A stretch of DNA of 13,270 nucleotides from Pseudomonadota bacterium (GCA_023433835.1 JAEYTW010000423.1:1-13270); one strand, 5' to 3'; shown: positions 1 through 7,020, counted from the stretch's first letter. The notes: generated by a model from the sequence alone, not told the origin. Made by a program: numbers and translations.

Positions 1-20
1 GTGTCCGCCTGGGCGGACAC
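1..20 (-). terminator. Hairpin just downstream of typA, terminator candidate
   Basis: Arms GTGTCCGCC and GGCGGACAC are perfectly complementary (9 bp, or 8 bp with a 4-base loop). They lie 14 bases past the typA stop codon on the minus strand. A U-tract for the minus-strand transcript would fall outside the window, so intrinsic termination cannot be confirmed. Read on the plus strand, the hairpin is followed by a pyrimidine-rich stretch, so it could also stop transcription entering from the left. Confidence 0.5.
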
Positions 21-34
21 GCTCCTTCTTTCAT

Positions 35-1852
35 TCAGCCGGCAGCGCGCGAGGCCTTCTTGCGCTCGTTGGCGTCGAGCAGGCGCTTGCGCAGGCGGAT
101 GGTCTTCGGGGTGACCTCGACCAGCTCGTCGTCGTCGATATAGGCGATGGCCTGTTCGAGGCTCATCTTGCGCGGCGGGGTCAGGCGCACGGCCTCGTCC
201 TTGCCGGCGGCGCGGAAGTTGGTCAGCTGCTTGGACTTCAGCGGGTTGACCTCGAGGTCGTTGCCGCGGCTGTGCTCGCCGATCAGCATGCCCTCGTAGA
301 CCTTGACGCCGGTGTCGATGAACAGCGCGCCGCGCTCTTCCAGATTCCACAGCGCGTAGGTCACCGCCTCGCCCGCGCCGTTGGAGATCAGCACGCCGTT
401 GCGGCGGCCCTGGATCGCGCCGCGATGGGGCCCGTAGGCGTAGAACACGCGGTTCATGACGCCGGTGCCGCGGGTGTCGGTCAGGAATTCTCCGTGATAG
501 CCGATCAGGCCGCGGCTGGGCGCGTGCAGGATGATGCGGGTCTTGCCGCCGCCCGAGGGCCGCATGTCGCGCAATTCGGCGCGGCGCAAGCTCAGCTTCT
601 CGACCACGACCCCGGTATATTCCTCGTCGACGTCGATCTGGACCTCCTCGATCGGCTCGAGCAACTGGCCGGTTTCCTCGTCCTTCTTGAACAGGACGCG
701 CGGGCGGCTGATCGACAGCTCGAAGCCTTCGCGGCGCATGGTCTCGACCAGCACGCCGAGCTGAAGCTCGCCGCGGCCGGCGACCTCGAAGGCATCCTTG
801 CTCTCCGACTCGGTCACCTTGATCGCGACATTACCTTCGGCCTCGCGCATCAGGCGCGCCAGGATCACGCGGCTGGTCACCTTGTCGCCTTCGCGGCCGG
901 CCAGCGGGCTGTCATTGACCGAGAAGGTCATGGCCAGCGTCGGCGGGTCGATCGGCTGGGCGATGATCGGGCGTTCGACCGCCGGGTCGCAGATGGTGTC
1001 GGCGACGGTGGTCTTCTCCAGGCCGGCCAGCGCGACGATGTCGCCGGCTTCGGCCATCTCGACGCCGGTCCGCTCGATGCCGCGGAAGGCCAGCACCTTG
1101 GTGACGCGGCCGGTCTCGATCACGTTGCCGTTGCGGTCCAGCGCCTTGATCGCCTGGTTGGGGCGCACGGTGCCGGATTCGATGCGGCCGGTCAGGACGC
1201 GGCCGAGATAGGGGTTGGCCTCGAGCGTGGTGACCAGGAAGCGGAACGGCAGTTCGGGTTCGGACTTCGGCGGCGGCACGTGGCGCAGCACCAGGTCGAA
1301 CATCGGGGTAAGCGATTCCTTGGGCCCGTCGATGCTCTCGGCCGCCCAGCCCTGCTTGGCCGAGGCGAACAGGGTGGGGAAGTCGAGCTGTTCGTCGGAG
1401 GCGTCGAGCGAGGCGAACAGGTCGAACACTTCGTCATGCACCTCATGGGCGCGGGCGTCCGAACGATCGACCTTGTTGATCACGACGATCGGGCGCAGGC
1501 CGAGCTTGAGGGCCTTGCCGGTGACGAACTTGGTCTGGGGCAGCGGGCCTTCGGCGGCGTCGACCAGCAGGATGACGCCGTCGACCATGCTGAGGATGCG
1601 CTCGACCTCGCCGCCGAAATCGGCGTGGCCCGGGGTGTCGACGATGTTGATGCGCGTGCCCTGCCAGACCACCGAGGTGGCCTTGGCCAGGATGGTGATG
1701 CCGCGCTCACGCTCCAGGTCGTTGGAGTCCATGATGCGTTCGGCGACCTGCTGGTTCTCGCGGAACGCGCCGGACTGGCGGAGGAGGCCGTCGACCAGCG
1801 TCGTCTTGCCGTGGTCGACATGGGCGATGATCGCGATATTGCGAATTTCCAT
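35..1852 (-). CDS. typA: Ribosome-associated translational GTPase TypA/BipA
   Basis: A 605-residue translation-factor GTPase of the EF-G/LepA class, which binds the 70S ribosome and in studied bacteria supports ribosome assembly and growth at low temperature or under stress. The G motifs are all visible: G1 HVDHGKT at 11-17, G2 RGIT at 50-53, G3 DTPGH at 72-76, G4 NKVD at 126-129 and G5 SAK at 164-166. Domain 2 beta-barrel, EF-G-like domains III and V, and the BipA-specific C-terminal region follow (the GYHGEFLTDTRGTG stretch is typical). Length matches the family. I chose the ATG giving MEIRNIAIIAHVDHG because homologues begin there. An in-frame TTG nine codons upstream has a GGAAA box in front but adds residues not usual in the family. 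It reads away from the argE operon and has its own promoter candidate. Confidence 0.97.
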   Translation of the reverse strand: MEIRNIAIIAHVDHGKTTLVDGLLRQSGAFRENQQVAERIMDSNDLERERGITILAKATSVVWQGTRINIVDTPGHADFGGEVERILSMVDGVILLVDAAEGPLPQTKFVTGKALKLGLRPIVVINKVDRSDARAHEVHDEVFDLFASLDASDEQLDFPTLFASAKQGWAAESIDGPKESLTPMFDLVLRHVPPPKSEPELPFRFLVTTLEANPYLGRVLTGRIESGTVRPNQAIKALDRNGNVIETGRVTKVLAFRGIERTGVEMAEAGDIVALAGLEKTTVADTICDPAVERPIIAQPIDPPTLAMTFSVNDSPLAGREGDKVTSRVILARLMREAEGNVAIKVTESESKDAFEVAGRGELQLGVLVETMRREGFELSISRPRVLFKKDEETGQLLEPIEEVQIDVDEEYTGVVVEKLSLRRAELRDMRPSGGGKTRIILHAPSRGLIGYHGEFLTDTRGTGVMNRVFYAYGPHRGAIQGRRNGVLISNGAGEAVTYALWNLEERGALFIDTGVKVYEGMLIGEHSRGNDLEVNPLKSKQLTNFRAAGKDEAVRLTPPRKMSLEQAIAYIDDDELVEVTPKTIRLRKRLLDANERKKASRAAG

Positions 1853-1956
1853 GGGCTCGTGCTCTGTTAAGGGCGTCAATGATCGTTTCCGGTCATTCGC
1901 GTTGACGCCACGACACGACCAATTCCGTTTTCCAGGGCTCGCCTACGCGCGGCAAA

Positions 1957-1979
1957 CCGATAGCGGGACGCCGCGCTAT
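1957..1979. promoter_or_regulatory. Inverted repeat overlapping the typA -10 box
   Basis: ATAGCG (1960-1965) and CGCTAT (1974-1979) form a dyad with an 8-base spacer, and its right arm overlaps the -10 element. The position suits a repressor operator, but no regulator is known. Parts of it recur in the kup promoter: GCCGCGCTAT at 1970-1979 and 5791-5800, and CGCTATCGG at 5795-5803 and inverted at 1957-1965. It could be chance in GC-rich DNA. Confidence 0.3.
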
Positions 1980-2005
1980 ATAAGCCCGGCGCCGCTTTTG
2001 GGCAA
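1977..2005 (-). promoter_or_regulatory. Sigma-70-like promoter for typA
   Basis: On the minus strand TTGCCC (2005-2000) is separated by exactly 17 bases from TATATA (1982-1977). The predicted start near 1970 gives a leader of about 115 nucleotides before the typA ATG. This is the only well-spaced pair I found in the 185-base gap between argE and typA. It implies typA is transcribed separately, although readthrough from argE is not excluded. Confidence 0.5.
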
Positions 2006-2014
2006 GCCTCGTCC

Positions 2015-2030
2015 TTTCGCGGTTGCGAAA
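2015..2030 (-). terminator. Small hairpin after argE, weak terminator candidate
   Basis: TTTCGC and GCGAAA form a perfect 6-bp stem with a 4-base loop, starting 7 bases after the argE stop codon. There is no U-tract on the minus strand after it, so intrinsic termination would be inefficient. It sits just upstream of the typA -35 box and separates the two transcription units. Confidence 0.25.
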
Positions 2031-2037
2031 TAAGACG

Positions 2038-3198
2038 TCAGACGGTCAGCTTGTCTGCCAGCTTCCCCAGGAACTCCTCGCACTTGGCAATCTGCTCCAA
2101 GGCAATGAATTCATTGGGTTTATGGGCCTGCTCGATTGAGCCGGGACCGCAGACGATGGTCGGTATGCCGATTTCGCTGAACAGACCTGCTTCGGTGCCG
2201 AACGAAACCTTTTCGGTGGCATTGTGCCCGGAAAGCCCCTTGGCCAGGACGATGACGTCGGCATCCTCGGGCGTGGCGAGCCCCGGGAATTCCGAGCGCG
2301 GCTCGATCCGGATCGAGGCATCCGCGAATACCGCGCGCATTTCCGGCAGCAGGGTCTGGGCATGGGCCTCGACCCGGGCGATGAAATCGTCCGGGCTGTC
2401 GTCGGGCAGGTAGCGGATCTCGAACTCGAAGCTGCAATCCTTAGGCACGATGTTGAGCGCGGTGCCGCCCTGGATCGTGCCGGTATGGATCGTGGAATAG
2501 GGTGGGTCGAACGCCTGGTCGAACGGGCCCTTGGTCTTCTTCTCGCGGGCCAGCGCGCGCAGGAAGGCCACCATCTCGGCGGCGTATTCCACCGCGTTGA
2601 CGCCGGTATGGGCGATCGAGGAATGGCATTCCAGGCCGCAGACATGGCCGCGCCACGACCGCTTGCCCTTGTGCTGGGCGATGATGCGCATCTCGGTCGG
2701 TTCGCCGACGATGCAGGCCCGCGGCTTCACCGGCATGTGGCGCAAGGTCTCGACCAAGCGCTTGGCGCCGAGGCAGCCGACTTCCTCGTCATAAGAGAAC
2801 GCCAGGTGGACCGGGGTATGCAGCTTGCGCCGGACCAGGTCGGGCACCTGGGCCAGCACCAGGGCCACGAAGCTCTTCATGTCGCAGGTGCCGCGGCCAT
2901 ACAGGCGCTCGTCGCGCTCGACGATGCTCCAGGGATCGCTGTCCCAGTTCTGGCCGTCGACCGGCACCACGTCGGTATGGCCCGACAGCATGATCCCGCC
3001 GCAGCCCTCGGGCCCGATGGTGGCGTAGAGGTTGGCTTTCCTGCCGGTCTCGTCGGGTACGAGATGCGAGGTGATGCCGTGGTCGTTCAGGTAGCCGCGG
3101 ACCCAGTCGATCAACTCGAGATTCGAATTGCGCGAGGTGGTGTCGAAGGCGATCAGCCGTTCGATCATCGCGCGGCCGGCGGCCGTTGGGGCGTTCAT
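2038..3198 (-). CDS. argE: Acetylornithine deacetylase (M20 metallopeptidase family)
   Basis: A 386-residue cytoplasmic di-zinc hydrolase that removes acetate from N-acetylornithine to give ornithine for arginine synthesis. M20 hallmarks are present: SGHTDVVPVD with H74 and D76, RGTCDMKSF with bridging D106, DEEVGC with catalytic E138 and ligand E139, GEPTEM with E166, and the C-terminal ligand H359 in QAHKPNE. The dimerisation (lid) domain lies between about 175 and 295. Length matches ArgE (about 380-390). I chose the ATG giving MNAPTAAG because it overlaps the upstream stop as ATGA and because sequence before it is out-of-frame reading of the previous gene. It is the last gene of a kup - hexapeptide-protein - argE transcript. 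A succinyl-diaminopimelate desuccinylase or other M20 amidase is the main alternative, but the overall match favours ArgE. Confidence 0.9.
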   Translation of the reverse strand: MNAPTAAGRAMIERLIAFDTTSRNSNLELIDWVRGYLNDHGITSHLVPDETGRKANLYATIGPEGCGGIMLSGHTDVVPVDGQNWDSDPWSIVERDERLYGRGTCDMKSFVALVLAQVPDLVRRKLHTPVHLAFSYDEEVGCLGAKRLVETLRHMPVKPRACIVGEPTEMRIIAQHKGKRSWRGHVCGLECHSSIAHTGVNAVEYAAEMVAFLRALAREKKTKGPFDQAFDPPYSTIHTGTIQGGTALNIVPKDCSFEFEIRYLPDDSPDDFIARVEAHAQTLLPEMRAVFADASIRIEPRSEFPGLATPEDADVIVLAKGLSGHNATEKVSFGTEAGLFSEIGIPTIVCGPGSIEQAHKPNEFIALEQIAKCEEFLGKLADKLTV

Positions 3199-3776
3199 GG
3201 GGTGAGGGCCTCGAGTTCCTTGGTCAGCGCGGCGATCTGGTCGCCGATCCATTTCATCGTGTCGGGCTTGGCCCATTCGCGGAAGTCGCCGGCCTGGTAG
3301 GCCAGCGCGTTGCGGTGGTACATCAAGGCGTTCAGCTTGTTGCGCACATAGGAATTCTCGGTGCGGATGACCTTGCCCGGCACGCCGACGACGATCGAAT
3401 TGTCGGGGATCACCTGCCCCTCGCGCACGAAGGCATGCTGGCCGATGACGCAGTTGTTGCCGACCACCGCGCCGTCGGCCACCGTCGCGTTGATGCCGAT
3501 CAGGCAGTGGTCGCCGATGGTGGCGCCGTGGATCGTGCAGTGATGGGTGATCGAGCAGTAGTCGCCGATGACGGTCGGCGTGCGGTCGCCGACATGCAGC
3601 ATGACGAAATCCTGGATGTTGGTGTAGCGGCCCACCACGATCTCGTGCATCTCGGCCCGCGCCACCACGTTCGGCCAGATCGAGGCGCCTTCGCCCACGC
3701 GCACCTTGCCGTACAGCAGCGCCGAGGGGTGGACGTAGGCCGGATTGTCGAGAACGACGTCGGGACCGATCACCAT
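3195..3776 (-). CDS. Gamma-carbonic-anhydrase-like hexapeptide-repeat protein
   Basis: A 193-residue left-handed beta-helix protein of the gamma-carbonic anhydrase / YrdA / PaaY group, expected to be a cytoplasmic trimer with a metal site between subunits. Hexapeptide repeats run from about 10 to 135, followed by a C-terminal helix (about 142-190). The probable zinc ligands are H61 (MLHVG), H78 (THHC) and H83 (IHG), with the usual 5-residue spacing of the last two. R40 and Q55-D56 fit active-site positions of the archaeal enzyme Cam. E42 stands where Cam has an aspartate. Family members include true carbonic anhydrases and proteins without proven activity, so the reaction is uncertain. The ATG giving MVIGPDVVLD lies 14 bases after kup. 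The open frame further upstream is only kup read out of frame. The stop overlaps the argE start by 4 bases. Confidence 0.88.
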   Translation of the reverse strand: MVIGPDVVLDNPAYVHPSALLYGKVRVGEGASIWPNVVARAEMHEIVVGRYTNIQDFVMLHVGDRTPTVIGDYCSITHHCTIHGATIGDHCLIGINATVADGAVVGNNCVIGQHAFVREGQVIPDNSIVVGVPGKVIRTENSYVRNKLNALMYHRNALAYQAGDFREWAKPDTMKWIGDQIAALTKELEALTP

Positions 3777-3790
3777 GGATTGCAACCTGC

Positions 3791-5698
3791 CTAGAGTTCG
3801 ATCTGGGTACCGAGTTCGACGACCCGGTTGGTCGGAATGCGGAAGAATTCGGTGACGCTGACCGCCTGGCGCGTCATTGCGATATAGAGCTTTTCGCGCC
3901 ACATCGAGATGTCGGGCCGCCGGGTCGGGATGATGGTCTCGCGGCCGAGGAAGAACGACGTCTCCATCATGTTGAAGGTCAGGCCGCGGGTCGCGCATTG
4001 CCGCATCGCCTCGGGGATGTCGGGCTCTTCCTTGAAGCCGTAGCGGAGGGCGATGCGGTAGACGTTCTCGGCCAGGGTCTCGATGTCGATGCGCTCAGGC
4101 CCCGAGACGCTCGGCACGTCGAGCGTCTGCACGGTCATGAAGATGACGCGGTTGTGCAGGACCTTGTTGTGCTTGAGGTTGTGGAGCAGGGCGTAGGGCA
4201 CGCCGTCCTTGGACGAGGTCATGAAGACGGCGGTACCCGGCACCCGCATCGGCGGGTTGACCTGCAGCCGGGCCAGGAAGGCGTCGAGCGACAGGGCATC
4301 GGCGCGCAGCCGCGCCATGAAGATGCCGCGGCCCTTGTGCCAGGTGGTCATCAGCAGGAACACGATCATCGCGATGACGACCGGAAACCAGCCGCCGTCG
4401 GGCAGCTTGATGATGTTGGCCGAAACGAACGCGATGTCGATGATCAGGAAGAAGCCGAACACCGCGCCGATGGCGATCGGGCGCCAGCGCCACAGGGTCG
4501 CTGCGACCACCGAAGCCATGATCGTCGTGATCAGCATCGTGCCGGTCACCGCGATGCCGTAGGCGGCGGCGAGATTGGCCGACGACTTGAAGCTCAGCAC
4601 CAGGATCAGCACCGCGATCATCAGCAGCCAGTTGACCTGCGGCATGTAGATCTGCCCGATCGCCTTCTCCGAGGTGTGCAGGACGCGCAGGCGCGGCAGA
4701 TAGCCGAGCTGCACGGCCTGGCGCGACATCGAGTAGGCGCCGGTGATGACGGCCTGGCAGGCGATCACGGTCGCCATGGTGGCCAGGACGATCATCGGAT
4801 AGCGCGCCCATTCGGGCACGATCAGGTAGAACGGGTTCTTCGCCGCCTCCGGCTGCTCGATCAGCAGCGCGCCCTGGCCGTAGTAGTTCAGCAGCAGCGC
4901 GGGGAAGACCAGGAACAGCCAGGCCAGCCGGATCGGCCGCTTGCCGAAATGGCCCATGTCGGCATAGAGCGCCTCGGCCCCGGTGATCGAGAGGACCACG
5001 GCGCCCAGCGCCAGGAAGGCCAGCACCTTGTGATGCAGCCCGAATTCCAGGGCGTGGATCGGGTTCAGCGCCCAGAGCACGCGCGGCTCGTGGATGATCT
5101 GGTTGATGCCGAGCGCGGCGAGCGCCAGGAACCAGACGACGGTGATCGGCCCGAACAGGGCGCTGACGCTGGCCGTGCCGCGCTTCTGCACCATGAAGAC
5201 GCCGACCAGCACGACGCAGGTCAGCGGCACGACGTAATGGGAGAAGGCCGGCGAGACGATGTCGAGGCCTTCGATGGCCGACAATACCGACATCGACGGC
5301 GTGATGATCGCATCGCCGTAGAACAGGGCGCAGCCGAAGATGCCGAGGCCCATCAGCACGGCATGCAGCCGTGGGTCCTTCTGCACGTGGCGCAGCGCCA
5401 GCGCGGTCATCGCCAGGATGCCGCCTTCGCCGCGGTTGTCGGCCCGCATCACCAGGGCGATGTATTTGAGCGTGACCACCAGGAACAGGCTCCAGGTGAT
5501 CAGGCTGAGGATCCCCAGCACGTTCGGCAGGTTGGGTTCGATGCCGGTCAGCTCGCTGAAGCATTCCTTCAGCGTGTAGAGCGGACTGGTGCCGATATCG
5601 CCATAGACCACGCCCACGGCACCGACACAGAGGCCCAGAAGTCCCCCTGGACCGGAATGTTCGTGGGCGGCGGCGGAATCGGTTGGGGAAGAGGTCAT
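3791..5698 (-). CDS. kup: Low-affinity K+ uptake transporter Kup (KUP/HAK/KT family)
   Basis: A 635-residue inner-membrane K+/H+ symporter. The first membrane helix carries GVVYGDIGTSPLYT (29-42), the K+-site signature. Other family blocks are GDAIITPSMSVLSAIEG (128-144), GAEALYADMGHFG (240-252), QVNWLL (354-359) and PDGGWFP (433-439). About twelve hydrophobic segments span 17 to 455, followed by a cytoplasmic domain of about 180 residues that ends with the typical ETSFFLGRE (579-587) and a conserved C-terminal block. Length matches the family (about 620-640). The ATG giving MTSSPTDS is preceded by GGGA five bases upstream. A TTG 42 codons earlier is open but lies at the edge of the predicted promoter and adds unrelated residues. 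First gene of the operon with the hexapeptide protein and argE. Confidence 0.96.
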   Translation of the reverse strand: MTSSPTDSAAAHEHSGPGGLLGLCVGAVGVVYGDIGTSPLYTLKECFSELTGIEPNLPNVLGILSLITWSLFLVVTLKYIALVMRADNRGEGGILAMTALALRHVQKDPRLHAVLMGLGIFGCALFYGDAIITPSMSVLSAIEGLDIVSPAFSHYVVPLTCVVLVGVFMVQKRGTASVSALFGPITVVWFLALAALGINQIIHEPRVLWALNPIHALEFGLHHKVLAFLALGAVVLSITGAEALYADMGHFGKRPIRLAWLFLVFPALLLNYYGQGALLIEQPEAAKNPFYLIVPEWARYPMIVLATMATVIACQAVITGAYSMSRQAVQLGYLPRLRVLHTSEKAIGQIYMPQVNWLLMIAVLILVLSFKSSANLAAAYGIAVTGTMLITTIMASVVAATLWRWRPIAIGAVFGFFLIIDIAFVSANIIKLPDGGWFPVVIAMIVFLLMTTWHKGRGIFMARLRADALSLDAFLARLQVNPPMRVPGTAVFMTSSKDGVPYALLHNLKHNKVLHNRVIFMTVQTLDVPSVSGPERIDIETLAENVYRIALRYGFKEEPDIPEAMRQCATRGLTFNMMETSFFLGRETIIPTRRPDISMWREKLYIAMTRQAVSVTEFFRIPTNRVVELGTQIEL

Positions 5699-5776
5699 CT
5701 GCGTCCCGGTTTCGTTGGCGATCCTGACGCACTCTGCCGCACGGCGCCACCCCCCGTCGCGCGAGCACGTCCGCGT

Positions 5777-5806
5777 CTTATACGATCCCTGCCGCGCTAT
5801 CGGCAA
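5777..5806 (-). promoter_or_regulatory. Sigma-70-like promoter for the kup operon
   Basis: On the minus strand TTGCCG (5806-5801) and TATAAG (5782-5777) are 18 bases apart. The predicted start near 5770 gives a leader of about 72 nucleotides. The spacer contains the 10-mer GCCGCGCTAT (plus-strand reading), which also occurs at the typA promoter. Confidence 0.45.
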
Positions 5807-5844
5807 CCCGACATTCCGGGGCAAGATGGCGCAGATGTCCTGCG

Positions 5845-5873
5845 TTGCCGCCGTCCGCGCCTTCGCCTATACC
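5845..5873 (+). promoter_or_regulatory. Sigma-70-like promoter for the His-rich protein gene
   Basis: TTGCCG (5845-5850) and TATACC (5868-5873) are spaced by 17 bases, placing the start near 5880 and leaving a short leader before the ATG at 5897. The -35 hexamer is identical to that of the divergent kup promoter, and the two promoters sit back to back with about 40 bases between their -35 boxes. Confidence 0.4.
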
Positions 5874-5896
5874 GGCGGTGAAGACAGTGGTTCCCG

Positions 5897-6628
5897 ATGA
5901 CTGCTCCGATCGATATCGATGACCTGGGCCGCCAGCCGCTTACGCGGCTGCAAGCCATGCTCGCCGCCGGCGAGGCCGTGGTCGAGGCGACGCGCGCCCT
6001 GACGGCGGTCGGCTCCAACCCGGTGGCCGAGATGCTGCGCGGCCAGGGCCGATTCTACAAGGAAGACCATTACCCCAAGGGCGACGTCTTCGACCCGGCA
6101 AGCCACGCACAATATTATTACCACGCCCATCGCGGCGGCACCGAGCACGGGCATTTCCATACGTTCGTTGCCCAGGGCGGCATGCCGCCCGGGGTGGCAC
6201 CGTCGAAACGCTTCGCCGGCCGGGTGCCGACACCCTCGCGCCATGCGCTGACCCATCTGATCGCTGTGGCGATGGACGATTACGGCCGGCCGATCGCCCT
6301 GTTCACGACGAATCGCTGGGTGACCGACGAAACCTGGTATTCGGCGCGCGATGTCATCGCGGTGCTCGATCGTTTCACGGTCGGCCACGACCGGCCCTCG
6401 CGGCTGGTCAACCGCTGGATCGGCGGGGTGCTGGGCCTGTTCCAGCCGACGATCGTCGACCTCTTGCGCGCCCGCGACCAGGCCGTCGAGGGGCTCGGCC
6501 GCCAGCAACCGACCCGCGATCCGCTGGAGGATCCGGGGCTGGAGATCACCTCATGGGCGGAAATCTCGATCGACCGCCAGATGCGCCGGGTGCGGCGCGC
6601 CTTGGCCCAGGCGCCGGGGCGGCGCTGA
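5897..6628 (+). CDS. Uncharacterised protein with a dense histidine cluster
   Basis: 243 residues with no signal peptide or membrane segment, so probably cytoplasmic. I do not recognise a function. It may belong to a family listed as DUF6969, but that is from memory and unverified. The notable block is QYYYHAHRGG followed by EHGHFHTF: H76, H78, H84, H86 and H88 within 13 residues, preceded by HYPKGDVFDP (58-67) and followed by H116 and H120 in a conserved-looking HALTHLIAVAMD stretch. Such spacing suggests a metal or heme site, which is inference. The C-terminal third (about 165-240) is charged and probably helical. An in-frame stop at 5879-5881 makes ATG 5897 the first ATG available. The ribosome binding site is weak. 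It is divergent from kup and precedes hipBA by 71 bases. Confidence 0.85.
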   Translation: MTAPIDIDDLGRQPLTRLQAMLAAGEAVVEATRALTAVGSNPVAEMLRGQGRFYKEDHYPKGDVFDPASHAQYYYHAHRGGTEHGHFHTFVAQGGMPPGVAPSKRFAGRVPTPSRHALTHLIAVAMDDYGRPIALFTTNRWVTDETWYSARDVIAVLDRFTVGHDRPSRLVNRWIGGVLGLFQPTIVDLLRARDQAVEGLGRQQPTRDPLEDPGLEITSWAEISIDRQMRRVRRALAQAPGRR

Positions 6629-6635
6629 GCTGCTC

Positions 6636-6664
6636 TTTACGAGATCAATAATTGCTACCATAAT
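6636..6664 (+). promoter_or_regulatory. Promoter of the hipBA operon
   Basis: TTTACG (6636-6641), a 17-base spacer and CATAAT (6659-6664) make a good sigma-70-type promoter, with a start expected near 6671 and a leader of about 30 nucleotides. The 71-base gap is markedly more AT-rich than its surroundings. Confidence 0.5.
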
Positions 6665-6691
6665 GGTGATTAAGTCGCTTTAAGCGGATTA
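6657..6691. promoter_or_regulatory. Two dyads at the hipBA promoter, probable HipB operators
   Basis: Dyad 1 is ACCAT-A-ATGGT (6657-6667), which covers the -10 box. Dyad 2 is TAAGTCGCTT (6671-6680) and AAGCGGATTA (6682-6691) around T6681, with 8 of 10 positions complementary and a perfect CGCTT/AAGCG core. It lies on the predicted transcription start. HipB antitoxins repress their own operons through inverted repeats at the promoter, so autoregulation here is likely. The sites do not match the E. coli hip operator. Confidence 0.45.
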
Positions 6692-6699
6692 TTGCCAAT

Positions 6700-7020
6700 A
6701 TGATGGATTTTGTTCTCCGCACCCCATCGGACGTCGTGGAAGGCGTAGCCGCCCGGATGAAGCGGCGCCGGATCGACGCAAACCTGACGCAGCGTGAACT
6801 CGCCGCGACGTCGGGCGTGGCCTACAGCACGCTGCGGCTGTTCGAGGAAACCGGCAAGGCGTCGTTCGAAGCCGTCGTCAAAATCGCCTTTGCCCTCCGC
6901 GCGGAACGTGAATTCGACGCGCTTTTCCCGCTGCGGATTCCGCAAACGATCGACGATGTGATCGGGCGTCCCGAACGGCAGCGGGTGCGCCGCCCGAAGC
7001 GCGGGACGTCCGGGACATGA
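6700..7020 (+). CDS. hipB: HipB-type antitoxin / XRE-family transcriptional regulator
   Basis: 106 residues with one lambda-Cro/XRE helix-turn-helix domain over about 12-75: ARMKRRRIDANLTQRELAATSG holds the first helices and VAYSTLRLFEETG the recognition region. The C-terminal tail (about 85-106) is Arg/Lys-rich and probably disordered. In HipBA systems the dimeric antitoxin binds operator DNA, sequesters HipA and represses the operon. The identity follows from the fold plus the 4-base ATGA overlap with hipA. The start is the first of two consecutive ATG codons, and a second Met start at 6703 is equally possible. The ribosome binding site is poor (GCGGA, 11 bases upstream). The domain itself is only moderately specific, so context carries the assignment. 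Confidence 0.85.
   Translation: MMDFVLRTPSDVVEGVAARMKRRRIDANLTQRELAATSGVAYSTLRLFEETGKASFEAVVKIAFALRAEREFDALFPLRIPQTIDDVIGRPERQRVRRPKRGTSGT

Noticed and set aside
272..1870. 532-codon open frame on the plus strand opposite typA
   Set aside because: It mirrors a clear conserved gene. The composition (Asp, His, Gln, Ala, Val runs) is that of a GC-rich antisense shadow, and it has no recognisable domain.
2224..3300. 358-codon plus-strand frame opposite argE
   Set aside because: Antisense shadow with His/Asp/Gly-rich composition and no domain.
3777..3998. N-terminal extension of the gamma-CA-like protein
   Set aside because: The extra residues are the kup 3' end read in another frame. Homologues start at the ATG at 3776.
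5699..5770. Riboswitch in the kup leader
   Set aside because: The 72-base leader is short and shows no recognisable conserved riboswitch core.
5699..5824. N-terminal extension of Kup from a TTG codon
   Set aside because: It would begin upstream of the best promoter candidate and adds residues not seen in Kup. The ATG at 5698 has a GGGA ribosome binding site.
3998..5881. 627-codon plus-strand frame and a 557-codon minus-strand frame (4095-5768) over kup
   Set aside because: Both are out-of-frame readings of kup with low-complexity Arg/His/Asp/Gln content. Kup motifs are intact in the called frame.
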